Positions 43,500 through 55,332 of a stretch of DNA of 64,000 bases are shown piece by piece. Positions within the stretch are counted from its first letter, which is position 1, and each line of letters starts with the position of its first letter. The notes under the pieces are model-generated. The model worked only from the letters and a program-made list of their open reading frames with translations. It made no database searches and was not told where the DNA came from. A program made the position numbers and the translations under genes. The stretch comes from Imbricaverruca yamaguchii (taxonomy: Eukaryota; Arthropoda; Thecostraca; Neoverrucidae), in the NCBI GenBank assembly GCA_034440575.1, contig JAOTOL010001561.1, positions 103,501 to 167,500 of the forward strand, in the 5' to 3' direction.

Positions 43500-44757
43500 A
43501 TAGGATTATGGTTCATAATGGGAACATGTACGGATGAAAATGAAAGATAGCCCTTCTGCGAGTTCAGATGAACCGTCTCCAAGTTCAGGTAATATCTCTC
43601 AGACTTAATATGGTGCTTGTCGACTTCAGACGGCCCACGCCTAAATTCGTATGATCTTACTTAAACGTTGGATAAACCTTCTTGGACTCACCACAAACCT
43701 TTGTATTTTACAGCTCTTCTTCTACTTTAGACGACCCTCTACGAATTACGTCATAGACAGCTTTAGGTCAGGTTACATGCTCATTCCTGAAACAGAACAC
43801 AAAATAGGTTTTTGACTTCACACGGTTGCTCATCGAATTTAATAGCCACTTCTTAGTTACCTCGATTCCTCAAACAGCTCATCGTCGGATTCCTTCCTCT
43901 CATTGTCAGCCCCTATCTGTGACTTCGGACGACCCCCTCTGACTTCAGGCGGCATATCTACCATGTCATACGACCCATCATCTTTGACTTTAAACAGTCC
44001 CTCTCCAGTTCAAACAAACCCTTTCAGGTCAGTTCTCTTACTTATGTTGATGCCTCAAAATTGTCCTCTCCGGCTTCAGACTTTACAGAGACGACCCCAT
44101 CCTTGCATTTAGATGCTCCCTTCCCGACTTCAGATGGCCCCTAGCCGACCTTTCACGGCCTTCTCCATGCTACATAGCAAGTCTCCGACCTGTAACGAAC
44201 CCTCTTCGAATTCAGATGACCGCTTTTCTAGTTCGGTCGATGTCTAGTCATAGCATTTCCGCGAATGTCGAAACTGAATAACTGAATGAAACAAAGCATG
44301 GCACATATGCAAACAAACTCTCTGGAAAAGGTTTGTATTTCAGTTGATATAATGAACGAAGTGAGGAACAAGGGTGTATTTCAGCATTAACATGAATGTT
44401 TCAAGACGAAGACAGAGACAGTATTACACAGGGAGATTAATTGCTCGAACAAGAATATAAAACTTTATATAAACATCAGACCATCAAGAGAACTGAGGCA
44501 AGGCCACATAACTCTATTAGATAGACAGACGTGTACTCCGTTCTATGGTCAATGGTGTGAAACACCGAATGATTCCAACAATCCTCCGATTGCACCTCGA
44601 TACATGTGAAGATAACGAACGGTGTCAACGTGGGGAAGGTAGAGACGCGTCCCTCGCAGTCATTTTTCGAAGAGGGACTATCTTCTCACAGGCGAAAAAG
44701 ATGTCGCTTCTCAGACCGTGCAGGATCATTGGATTAACATTACAATTCGTCAAAATC
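43500..44757 (-). repeat. Dispersed repeat C, minus copy with minisatellite, abutting the right arm
   Basis: The reverse complement aligns with 7.74-8.51 kb: the 44,550-44,740 part matches the GGACGCGTCTCTACC...CATCGAGGTGC region, and 43,560-44,250 is the AGTTCAGATGA/CTTCAGACGACCC array. It directly abuts the inner end of the right arm at 44,757, where left-arm homology ends. An ectopic event at a repeat C copy may have set this junction. Confidence 0.6.
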
Positions 44758-44917
44758 ATGATTGAGGTAGTCAATCCATGATTGAGGGGGCCAGCGCCAC
44801 CAAGTGACACTACTGGCGTGCGTTAAAGTCATGCCCCACGGGACTAACTGCCTTCTCCACTACCCCATAGCGCTCCCCACTCCGTTCTGAAATGCCGTCT
44901 AGATTTGCCTGTGATAT

Positions 44918-45055
<138 letters not shown>

Positions 45056-45435
45056 CAGCTGGATAGGATATACTTGATTGCCAATGGAGCTACAAGATGA
45101 CATTTCCGTTGAAACTATGTTGTTTGAGCGCACAGTTTCGCCATGGCGTAGCATTTTAAGGAAAACAAAACAGAGGAAAAATGACGAGGCAAGAACACGA
45201 TTACACATGGACCCCAAGATCTTATTAGTGAACTATTTCATAGCAGGCTTGTTTTTTGGATATACGGACATGATTCATACATGTTGTTCATCTTCAGTAG
45301 TATATCGGTGCAGTTGTGCCTAGAGTGAGGCATCATGCATGGGATTTACCCTCCGTAGTCTATATGTAGGGTACAACAGCATTTAGGGATATCAAACCGC
45401 CCTCAGCATGTCATCTGCAACCCAGTGTATGCATA

Positions 45436-45586
45436 TGTATGTATGTATGTGTGTGTGTGTGTATGTGTGTGTGTGTGTGGGGGGGGGTGCATTTATATCC
45501 CTGGTATGTCTGGTTGACCTCACAAAGTACACGTATATATATAAATGTGTGTGTATATATAAGTATGCATGCACGTAGATATATAT

Positions 45587-45622
<36 letters not shown>

Positions 45623-45640
45623 ATGTGTGTGTGTTCATTA
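45436..45640. repeat. (TG)n microsatellites, right arm
   Basis: TG-rich tracts at about 45,441-45,479 and 45,583-45,633 with an interrupted TA section, the mirror of 32,722-32,858. A G-run lies at 45,479-45,487, the counterpart of the C-run at 32,905-32,913. Confidence 0.9.
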
Positions 45641-45958
45641 TGCTCATTTTTCCGTCGTCTTCTTTCGTATTGGACGGCATGCATTATTCCACAGTTTGGC
45701 AATGCAGAATACCTGTGAAACGTTAGGCAGCCTGCCTCTCCAGGTCACACTCAAATAGAAATTCCTTCGTCCAGATGATATCGAAATGCTGCTGAAGTGT
45801 ATCATTGTTGTATTGGACCAACAACAGTTTGATTCATTCAAGTTGCGAAATGCACGGAGAAAGTGACAGGAAGAGCCAAAAGTCGAAAGAGAACTGCAGT
45901 TGTGTTCCTGAACAGGCTGCTGAGGACCTGGAGCAAACCGCCAACAGTTGACTCCAGT

Positions 45959-47026
45959 CTATCCGAAGAAACCGGGCTGAGTGTTCTGCACCGATAGGGC
46001 GTTGGTGCCCGCGGTGTTGAAGCCACCGAAGGGGCCGTTACTTGATGCTAGGTGACCGGAGGCTGCGTTGTAGCTGCTGCCACCGTTATAGGCCGTACCC
46101 TGCACAACAGATGTCAGACTATGACCACGTGCGTTTATATGCCTCTATATGCTTTTGGAGGGCTACTGCCCCGCAATGTTTTCTTCCACCCACACACCCA
46201 CCCCACCCCACCCGTATAATTGCAACATTTAGCATTGGACCATATGTGGTGTGCCCTACAATCCATTTGGACTTGCCCATTACCATCTTGTACTTTATCC
46301 TCCTCCCCACGAGCAATTTTCAGAAATAAACACTTGAGACTACGACCAAAATGCACCACATATTAAACGCACTTGAGATGTATCGAATCCAGTCAAGTTT
46401 GCCGATTGGTCAGGAGAATCAAGCAACATAAGCGCTGGCAACTTGTTGCCTCTGGCATGCCTCGTATGTGCGGAAGAGATCAGAAAACAGCAGCATGAAT
46501 TCGGAAATAAAATTTTCGGGCAGGAATGAGAATCCTGCTTCAATAACAATAAATGTCAATTATTCCCTAAAAGAAAAACTAACTTATGGTACTCAGACGA
46601 CCAACTCACTGCTCTTGGGGGAAAATACCACGAGTATGTTTTTGCGCAATTCACAAACATGTAGCTTCCGTAAAATAACGATCCACGACATATATACTTC
46701 ATGAAGGCAGTCAGTGCTTACGACTCACAATTAGGATGGATAGACAATAGGTATTCGATTATTTGGTAAAGCACCGCTATCCACAGGCTACCTCAGTCAG
46801 TGATAGCAAACAAGGAGTGCATAGCACAACTCACCCCGGCATTTGAGTTCAGGGAGCTAATCTGGGAGCCGCCGAACGGCCCCTGCTGGCTTCCCAACAG
46901 GGCGTTGGAGTTGGCATAGCCGGTGGCGGCGCCTCCACCGAGGCCCAAGTTCGGCCAGTACGGCTTCGGAGCGGCGGTGGCGGCGGCGCAGAGCGCGAGC
47001 AGAACAGCGACGCACTTCATGGTGAT
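45959..47026 (-). CDS. Small secreted Gly/Asn/Ser-rich protein, right copy (two coding exons)
   Basis: The start codon is at 47,020-47,018 and the first coding segment runs to 46,835 (62 codons, donor GGG/GTGAGT). The last exon is 46,099-45,959 (46 codons plus TAG), after the acceptor TGTTGTGCAG. The 108-residue product is identical to the left copy except Pro for Leu at residue 85; one further synonymous change lies in the first coding exon. Signal peptide, Gly/Asn/Ser-rich body and QPGFFG end are as described for the left copy. The intron between coding exons is about 735 bp against 305 bp in the left copy because of an insertion. The two genes are convergent. Both open frames are intact, so either or both could be expressed. 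Confidence 0.8.
46190..46635. other. 450-bp insertion in the right copy's coding intron
   Basis: Left-arm intron sequence around AAACATATGCGGTGGAAGAAAATATTACGGGGC is interrupted here: homology resumes on each side of about 450 bp that are absent from the left arm. The inserted DNA contains a CACCCACCCCACCC run. No element ends were identified. A deletion from the left arm is the alternative. Confidence 0.6.
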
Positions 47027-47735
47027 CTGAGGTCACGGGGAGTCGGTGACAGATACGGCAGGTTACAGTGACACCGCATGGTGATCTGAGGTGACAGCTA
47101 TGGCAAGTCACAGGCACGGCAAGTCACAGCGGCACCTGATGGTGATCTGAGATCACAGCTACGACAGGTCATAGCGGCACCTGATGATGACTTGTCGTCA
47201 CAGAAGCGGCAGGTCACAATGACATGTCATGGTGATCTGAGGTCACAGGTACGGCAAGTCACAGGGTCACCTGACGGTGATCTGTGGTGTCATAAGGCAT
47301 GTCACAGTGACTCCTGATGGTGATCTATGGTGTCATAAGGCATGTCACAGTGACTCCTGATGGTGATCTGTGGTGTCATAAGGCATGTCACAGTGACTCC
47401 TGATGGTGATCTGTGGTGTCATAAGGCATGTCACAGTGACTCCTGATGGTGATCTGTGGTGTCATAAGGCATGTCACAGTGACTCCTGATGGTGATCTGT
47501 GGTGTCATAAGGCATGTCACAGTGACACCTGACGGTGATCTGTGGTGTCATAAGGCATGTCACAGTGACACCTGATGGTGATCTGAGATCACAGCTACGA
47601 TAAGTCATAGCAGCATCCGGTGGTGATTTTTCGTCACAGAAGCGGCAGGTCACAGTGACACCCCATGGTGATCTGAGGTTACAGGTACGGCACGTCACAG
47701 GGGCTCCCGATGACGATTTTGAGCTCAAAGCCAAT
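47027..47735 (-). repeat. Intron minisatellite of the right copy, with an expanded 43-bp array
   Basis: The reverse complement carries the same CTCAGATCACCATG units as the left copy. In addition, GGTGAT words at 47,276, 47,319, 47,362, 47,405, 47,448, 47,491, 47,534 and 47,577 define a homogeneous array with exact 43-bp period, a unit 2 bp shorter than the left one. In these units the acceptor word is altered to ACCACAGATCACCAT, and the following trinucleotide is mostly CAG instead of ATG-like. The array lies upstream of the real acceptor and ATG at 47,026-47,018. Confidence 0.85.
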
Positions 47736-47835
47736 GCAGCTGTCAGTAGTACTTAACGTATAATGGTCGTATACGTCATAACGGTCTAAGGTGAATTAAG
47801 AATTGTCGACGGACATACACGTCCGTCACACGTAC

Positions 47836-47990
47836 CTGCAGTCTGTATCTTTGGCTGCTCTGTCGGCTGCGAAACCCTGTGTGTGCTGAACTCCGGCCGG
47901 CTGTTTGTTTTATAGCCCATACGGGATCCTCAGACTTGCTGTGGGAAAGACCAGACGGCTGCTGCCGTCGACGTCCATTGTGACGTCATA
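47836..47990 (-). promoter_or_regulatory. Promoter and noncoding exon 1 of the right secreted-protein gene
   Basis: In reverse orientation: TGACGTCA at 47,981-47,988, TATAAAA at 47,914-47,908, initiator TTCAGC near 47,890, and exon 1 to the donor CAG/GTACGTG at 47,836/47,835. One base differs from the left copy across about 140 bp. Confidence 0.7.
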
Positions 47991-48224
47991 CTCCACCCCA
48001 GACTGCAGGCGGAACGGGTGCTAGTTAGGCTATACACGCATGGCTCCCACGACTCTCAGAAACTTAATGCATGCTCACTAATTAGGATGATCAAACGAAA
48101 CATTTTTGTGCATACAATGTGTCGAGGATCGAATTACAACGAGACAAGCTTGAGAAGTTGCCAATGTTGAACACTGTATGACACCACTAATGAGGTACAT
48201 ATATTTATGTCCCCTTGAATTCAG

Positions 48225-48600
48225 GCCTATCTTTTACCTCCGCTATGTCGATCAGTAATTCCTACTCTATCTTGAAAGGTAGCATGTTCCTCAATTTCAG
48301 CGATACCTGAAAGGTCGGCACATCAAATTTGAGAAAGAAGAACACCACGGATATCCCCTCTTCTTGGACGTTATCACAAAACAGCACGACGACCGTTCTA
48401 CTTCTCTTTATCGCAATCCCACCTTCTCTGTGTTGTGAACCAGGTTTTTGTCCTGATCTCTAGCTCCATCAAAAACTATATTACCTACTCTTCGATCGTC
48501 AAGGCTTTCTACTTCAGCTTATTCTATGCCCCATTTTACATTTAACTACATTTTTATTTTTCAGGTGCGAAGCGTTCCCAACTCACCTGATAACCTTGTA
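48225..48600 (+). pseudogene. Penelope-like element reverse transcriptase relic, right arm
   Basis: The plus strand reads FYLRYVDQ (catalytic YVDD position changed and followed by a stop), LKGRHIKFEKEE, LFLDVIT and SLYRNPTFS, parallel to the minus-strand relic at 30.47-30.86 kb. It carries its own substitutions, including Asn for Lys in LYRKP. It is inactive. Confidence 0.65.
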
Positions 48601-48639
48601 CATTAAAAAGCTTCTTGACTCCATGTTCATAAAGAAAAC

Positions 48640-49065
48640 TCTCGTGCCTGCAATTCCAAAGGTATTCATGTACTCATTTCTTTGAACATGAATGTTTCAA
48701 GACAATGACGGAGGCCGTACGTGACATGTACACTGGGAGATTAATTGCTCCAACCAGAATATTAAACTTTATATAAACATCAGATCATCAAGAGAACTGA
48801 GGCAAGGCCACATAACTCTATTAAATAGACATACGTGTACTCCGTTCTAGGGTCAATGGTGTAGAACACGGAATTATTCCAACGATCCTCCGATTGCATC
48901 TCGATACATGTGAAGAAAACGAGCGGTGTCAACGTGGGGAAGGTAGAGACGCGTCCCTCGCAGTCATTTTTCGAAGGGGGACTATCGCAAGCCCACTGAG
49001 GCCGCGATATATAACCCATGTTTCTATGTCCGCTTATTCACGCTCTGTTAATGATGAAGGAAAAA
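48640..49065 (-). repeat. Dispersed repeat C copy at the outer edge of the right arm
   Basis: The reverse complement matches 29,900-30,400, with a deletion of about 100 bp relative to it. Homology between the arms ends within this copy. Confidence 0.6.
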
Positions 49066-50579
49066 TAATGCTTGAGGATTTGGAAAGTGAAAATACACAT
49101 GCACGAGTATCACGAAAAATATTGGAAACCGATCAAGCCAATAAATGAATGATAAATCAGCAAACGTTAGAACTTTCTGCTTCCATACAATTCTTGAACA
49201 AAATGAACCTTGGCCATCTTAAAGTTTCCATACGGTGGAAAATTGTGCTTTGCCAAGCAACATGTTTGCATCATTGCAAGGCTATATTATAGTCTTAGGT
49301 TGCACTCCCCTGCAACATATCAAACCGGTACATGTCAAGGACGAATTTCTACGTCAAAGGTTAGCTTCATTTATTAGATGGTGATATCGATGCAACATCG
49401 ACAGAGCGCTAGGTTCGGCTGCTATGGGGTCAATTTCCATCAAATATGCGGCTTTCGTCGTGGATTGTTACGCGGTATCAGAACGCTAAGCAATTGAATT
49501 ATTTTTCAAGTAAAAAGGTCAAACTGATCAGCTGGTGCGCCCAATTTGTTTCCGCTGAAACCCATCCACATCCGGCATCAAGCAATAACCAGCGGTGAGC
49601 ATTGGAGTAATATTTCAAACTGGGGCCTGACAAGGTGAAAAATTTGAGTGGCCTCGCGTTTAGCCGATATGGCTTCAATTTACAGAACATGGATGTCATT
49701 CGACGTCGCTTGTTGTGCGGTATCAGAAAGTTCATAACACGAAAGCGTCTCGTCCGGTCAAAATTCAAACTCATTTCGTCTGTCGCCTCATTCTTTGAGG
49801 GGGGGGTCGCCTAAGGCAGTGCACCTTCATTGGGCGATCAGCTTCAGTCCGAGCAAACAGAATCTGACTGACCGCAAACTTGTTCGGATATTACGTATTC
49901 AAGATCAGTATCATCTCCCGAACAAGCACTTTTCAGCCCTCGGTGCCAAGCCTATCCGGCCCAGCAGAACCACTGAACGTTGAGAGTCGATGGACTGGCC
50001 CTAAACCGAACTCACTAAAATAGCACACTCAAATAGTCCTGCACTCTCGCAGTCACAATGACACTCACCTTAAACGGCTCTCCGAAGTGCCACTCACTCC
50101 ACAGGTCTCCTACTGCAGTCCACACGGCTATGTTCCATCTAATTACATTTGCCAGTCAACAGCTTGATTATGTAACGCACAATTTCAAAATAGCGTGAAA
50201 TGTGATCAGCAGATCATTCTTGCCAACCGGTGATAAAGCCAGGTGCCTACAAAAAGCTACACGACGTAGAATTCACTTGAACTTAACAATGGACAACATA
50301 AAATAACCCTTGATTATTCTGGATTAGCCTAGATTATGCTCAGGAATAAACAAGATCACTCAGCAGCAGAGGGAACAAAGGAGCAGGCGGCAAATGGATG
50401 GAAATGGATCGGGGCAGGGCACAACGGGACAGATGGCACCTGGAAAAGTATGGAGGGCACTTGGTGGGAAAACCGTAAGTGGGCGGAAGGCGCTAAGGCT
50501 GAGATGCTAGAGAGCACTTGGTATGGAAACTGAACGGGAATAAAAGAGGACAAGAGGAATCCGGAGCTTAGATGTTGGC
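49066..50579. other. Unassigned DNA
   Basis: About 1.5 kb with a G8 run at 49,799-49,806 and no recognised gene or element. Minus-strand frames (for example 50,356-50,715) lack motifs. Confidence 0.3.
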
Positions 50580-51617
50580 TTAACCCGCGCCGTCTCGGGG
50601 GTGTCTTCAGCCGCCCCGTCATGCTTTTCGCTGAAAGTGAAAAATCGGTGCGCTGCCGCGCGACGAAATTTGGCATACCGTTTCCCACATCAAGTTGGTA
50701 TGTTGTGTCAAACATTTAAAGTCAGGTCATCTAGGGTTAACGAGTTAGTCTAGGTCAAGTGAGTTCACCTCCAAAAAGTTCAACCAGTCGTCACGCTTTA
50801 ACCCGTCCCGTCTTGGGGAGGGGGTCTTCAACCGCCCCCTCCCCTCAGGGTTTTCGCCGATATTGAACGAACGGTCCGCGGCAGTGCGCCAGAAGTTGCA
50901 TACCTTTTTCCACATCAATTTGGCATGCTGCCAAAAAATTTTGAAGTCCGGTATTCTAGGGTCAACGAGTTAATCAAGGTCAAGTGAGGTCACCTCCAAA
51001 AAAGTTCAACCAGTCGTCACGCTTCAACGGATACAGATATTTTAATGAGCGTTTCAGCGATTTTATATCTATAAGGATCCAACAAAACGTACCAGAGGAT
51101 TTTTCCGTTTTGATTAATTTTTAATTTTGTATATTTCCCTATTGTTCAAATCGAAGATCCTAGCTAAAGTAAGTATTTTTATAAGAGCATGTGGATTTCG
51201 AATAACGTTTTTCGGGCAGCTCTACCCATTCGAAAACGAAAATTAATGAAAACTTGAAAACTAAAAAATTGGAAATGTCAACAACAAAAAGAATTTTGAT
51301 TTTTGGGTGACCAAAAAATTGTGTGGTTCTGAACGAGTTCACTGTCCTTTTTGATTCGAAATAATTTTTCTTCTTCAAATATCCACAAAAATGGACTCCC
51401 GAAAGCCAAAAACATAATGTAAGTCTTGAAAGTCTAGGCACCCTAGTGACGTCACTTTTGGGGACAACTTTTGGGGGTGGTTCCGGGCCCTACTCGTCCA
51501 GCGCTTTCCGATTACACCTCTCGTTTTCGTGCGACGCTTAGTTTGGATATTAGAGGAGGGTTTCCTATCAACCCCCCGAGACGGGTTGTGAGGATCTTAC
51601 CGAAGAGAGCGGGTTAA
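50580..51617 (+). mobile_element. Two abutting piggyBac-like elements (family 1) sharing a TTAA
   Basis: TTAACCCGCGCC starts at 50,580, and a second TTAACCCGTCCCGTCTTGGGG starts at 50,798. The unit from 50,798 to 51,617 (820 bp) ends GAGAGCGGGTTAA and is full length relative to 33,928-34,772. The first 218 bp are a second copy of the left end only, with the same CAGTCGTCACGCTT block at its end. They look like a partial tandem copy or a nested insertion into TTAA. No transposase is encoded. Confidence 0.65.
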
Positions 51618-52388
51618 ATCAATGTATGATACAGCATACAAAGGACCCTCGAGGCCACTTGAATAGCTTCAAATCATCTTCACCCAAGTCGGGCAGCATT
51701 GGAAGAGTCTGGAGCCCAAGGGCAGTGCTGGGGCCACGTAGGCCCACAGGATACTTTAAAAAAAATGCCCGGCCGGCCCATTTGCGCCACCACGGTGTCG
51801 TGCACTGCTTGGATGTTCCGCGGCCAGTAGCGACGCACCACAATAAAGATAATGTTTTTACTTCCATCGTCGGCTGTAGGTGGCTCCATCGTTGCACCTA
51901 TGTTGTGACCCAGCGGCGAACAGCCCCGATCGCCCCGCACAGGAGACAACAAAGCTGCAAACTCGCGAACCTCGGTTGGTAGCAAATACGTCCCTTTAGT
52001 GAAGAGAGACGTTGCAGAATCACTCTGACCAGGATCCTAGACTGGAAAGTGACGCCGCCTCCAATTTCTCCGCCAGTTCTGCCTACCAATGACATCAAGT
52101 TGAAAACCTTGCGAGTATTCCGGAGTGGGGTGGGTCTCCTTCCTCTCCAGCAGAACCAACGAAACAGAGGAGATGGCTTCTGAAAATTATTTGCGAAGAA
52201 CAATACATGGAGGCAATGAGAACGACCAAATGGATTACGGGGGGGGGGGCGAAGTACGTTCCTTGCTGGAGTGGAGAAGGGCCGTTTCTTAAAAAAGTGA
52301 CGATTGTTCTACGAGTGGCGCCATGGGCTGAAAAACCCGTGGAGCGGGGCATTGCTGGATATCCAGGTGGGTCTGTGGGAAGGGAGTC
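51618..52388. other. Unassigned DNA between TTAA elements
   Basis: A minus-strand 101-codon frame (51,680-51,985) and overlapping frames are present; no family is recognised. A G10 run lies at 52,240-52,249. Confidence 0.25.
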
Positions 52389-53665
52389 TTAACACGCGCC
52401 CTGGAAGGGGGTGGGGGCGAAATCCGCCCACCCCTCGGGTTTTTCGTAGATAACTGCAGATTTTACCGGCAGATATAAGCCATTGTTTGTGTACCTACTT
52501 AGAAATGAACAACACGTGTTTAAAGAAAGAAAAACGAAAATCAACTGACTATTTTTCGAGTTAGGGGTCGGTAAAGTCAAAATAATTTATCAGCACCAGA
52601 CCACAAATATCGGCGCTGATGCGCTTCCCGCATATTGGCAAAAAGGAAGTGTTCTTGGCAACACTAGTGACTTGTTTGATGTATATTGTTATGCTACATT
52701 GTTTCAAAGTCATGTCAGGTCACCGAGGTCAAGTTAGGTCAAGTCCATGACAGGTTAACACATACCCTGGAGGGGTAGAGGGCGAAATCCGCCCACCCCT
52801 CCGATTTTTCGTACACGACTCCCTATTATACCGCCAGATATACGCCATTTTTTCGTACCTGCTTAGAAATGACCGGCGCATTGGGTAAAGCAAGACAAAT
52901 GAAAATCGCCCGAAAGGTTTTAATGTTATGGTCCGCTAAAGTTTTTAAAAAGTCGCAGCGACAGATCACAGAAATCGGCGCTGATACGCATCCTGTATAT
53001 TGGCAAAAGGGAAGTGTTCCTGACAACACTAAGCGACTTGTTTGATGCATATTGTTATGCTATATAATTTAAAAGCCATGTTAGGTCGTCGAGGTCATCA
53101 TGACAGGCTAATGGAACCAAACTTGGTCAACTGGAATGTTTTCATAAATGGAAATGACTGTCATACGATTGATCTCACTTTGCATGTTACTCCCTGCACA
53201 TCCGGAAATCTATTGTTTGTCATTGTGTGCCTAAGCGTTTCTATACTTCATTTATGTATTTCACTCCTTTCTTTGCGAATCGGATTGTGAGAGCCGCCCA
53301 ACGGAGCAGTCAGGTGGGCAGCCCGGTTCCGGTAACTGGAGCAGTAAATGACCTGATAAAGTGCTCCTATATAGGTGACCTGAGGTCAAATGGCGGATCT
53401 GGCATATGTATTGCATCATTAGTAATGTCTAAAGCATCATTAATGGTAATTTTGGAGCATTTAAACACAATCACAGTGAACCATAACATTGAGAAGCCAA
53501 GCCACGCAAAACCAGAACATTTTGCAATTTTGACCTCATTTGACCTTGAAAATATCGACTTAAGGTCACGAAATTTGCACACAGTAGAGTTAACTATCGT
53601 GGCCACCCACCCTGTGAAATTCGTTGCTCTAGCCTTAATGGGAGTGGGAACCTATGGAGTTTCCC
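52389..53665 (+). mobile_element. piggyBac-like elements (family 2), partial plus longer copy
   Basis: TTAACACGCGCCCTGGAAGGGG starts at 52,389 and TTAACACATACCCTGGAGGGG at 52,755. The first copy stops after the CATGACAGG block, where the second begins, so the arrangement copies that of family 1 at 50.58 kb. The second copy continues through GAGCCGCCCAACGGAGCA and CCCGGTTCCGGTAACTGGAGCA to about 53,660, where the right terminus is decayed. No transposase is encoded. Confidence 0.6.
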
Positions 53666-53689
53666 CGCTGCCCTCCTCCTCAAGTTGAC

Positions 53690-54512
53690 TGTTGTGTGAG
53701 TTGGAAGATGTGCTACGTTAATGACATGCACACTGCACAAGTCGGTGAGCTGCATGGACTGAGCTGTTCTCTCTTCATCTACTAATGTCCAGATAATTAG
53801 ATGGGGTAATATCCTCATTGGTAGCTGTGATGTCATGTAGGAGGTGGAAACTGTGCCACCACGGCCAGTTTAATCAGCATTGCAGCGCCGCAGCATCGTG
53901 AGGGAAGCCCTCTCGCATGTCATCGAACAGAGACCACGATGCGGTTCTTTTGCGGCAGGCCATTGATTGCTGATTTTTTTTCGTGAGTAGCACGTGGTAC
54001 TCCGAAACAATGGCATTGACCTATTAGGAACTTGATGATCAGACGGTCACAGGGAAGTATCACGGCTTCCTCATTTGGTGATGTGGCACGCAGGCAAAGG
54101 CAACTGAAGGCGGTGTGCTGTCGTCGTTCTTTGAAGCGACGTGAGGAAAACCGGATGTGCTCGGGTCCATGTGGCGCGCCGGAAGACAGAAACGTGCCGC
54201 TAAGCAGAGCTTGCCCATGACATTCCGATAAGGCGTGGCCCAGACTATCACCTAAGTGGAGGAGGTGCCCGACGGACAAAGCTATCGACGAATCAGAGGA
54301 CGTGTGGACGCACGCCGCGGTCGGGAGGGGAAATCCGCCGGGAAAATCCAGGCACATGGAAAATCTGTCGCTCTGACCTGCAGGAAGCCGGTCGGAAAAT
54401 GCATGCGCCGTTCAGTGATAATGCATTTGCTCATGGCATGACCGTGGTGACAAAGGGCCTCTCCACCCCACGGCGCCGTTTGGAATTTCCTGCGTCACAG
54501 CCCAGAACACGC
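53690..54512 (-). repeat. Dispersed repeat D, minus copy
   Basis: The reverse complement is collinear with 20,300-21,070 but contains extra sequence in the middle. It ends at about 54,512 at the word CTGTGACGCAG, where the orphan exon fragment begins. Confidence 0.65.
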
Positions 54513-54516
54513 TCAT

Positions 54517-54594
54517 TAAGTAACGGTTCCTTCGGCAACTTCAACACCGCTAACACCAACGCCCAGCCGGTGCAGAACACTCTTGCAGGTTTCT
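54517..54594 (+). pseudogene. Orphan exon fragment related to the secreted-protein gene
   Basis: This 78-bp stretch encodes SNGSFGNFNTANTNAQPVQ followed by NTLAGF, matching residues 82-107 of the secreted protein (SNGLFGGFNTAGTNALSVQ then NTQPGF) in the same frame with no gaps. Of 26 aligned positions about 17-18 agree. There is no signal peptide, promoter or stop in the expected place; the frame runs on into the minisatellite. It is either the last-exon remnant of a third, diverged paralogue or a dispersed fragment. It abuts repeat D on its left. Confidence 0.7.
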
Positions 54595-54699
54595 TAGCGC
54601 TCTTGCAGGCGCCCAGTCGCGGGTCGTGCGTGTCCGGTGTTCTGGCGGCGTGCCGGCCGGTGGCCGCACTGCAGCGTGACACGACTGCCGTGTGCTCCA

Positions 54700-55332
54700 C
54701 CGGTGTGGCCCGGTGTATTGCGTGTCCCCTGGCGCGGTCGTGCGTGTCCGGTGTATTGCGTGTCCGGTGTATTGTGTGTCCGGTGTATTGCGTGTCCGGT
54801 GTATTGCGTGTCCGGTGTATTGTGTGACCGGTGTATTGCGTGTCCCCTGGCGCGGCTCGGTGTGTCCGGTGTATTGCGTGTCCGGTGTATTGTGTGTCCG
54901 GTGTATTGCGTGTCCCCTGGCGCGGCTCGTGTGTGACCGGTGTATTGCGTGTCCCCTGGCTCGGCTCGTGTGTGACCGGTGTATTGCGTGTCCCCTGGCG
55001 CGGCTCGTGTGTGTCCGGGGTATTGCGTGTCCGGTGTATTGTGTGTCCGGTGTATTGCGTGTCCGGTGTATTGCGTGTCCGGTGTATTGTGTGTCCGGTG
55101 TATTGCGTGTCCCCTGGCGCGGCTCGTGTGTGTCCGGTGTATTGCGTGTCCCCTGTCGCGGCTCGTGTGTGTCCGGTGTATTGCGTGTCCCCTGGCGCGG
55201 CTCGTGTGTGTCCGGTGTATTGCGTGTCCCCTGGCGCGGCTCGTGTGTGTCCGGTGTATTGCGTGTCCCCTGGCGCGGCTCGTGTGTGTCCGGTGTATTG
55301 CGTGTCCCCTGGCGCGGCTCGTGTGTGTCCGA
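54700..55332 (+). repeat. Composite minisatellite of 16-bp and 23-bp units
   Basis: Two modules alternate: GTGTCCGGTGTATTGC (16 bp) and GTGTCCCCTGGCGCGGCTCGTGT (23 bp). The 5' part has mostly the 16-bp module in runs, while the 3' part is a regular 39-bp dimer repeated about six times (55,110-55,330). Because 39 is a multiple of 3, very long frames are open on both strands (up to 301 codons); these are artefacts. Confidence 0.9.
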
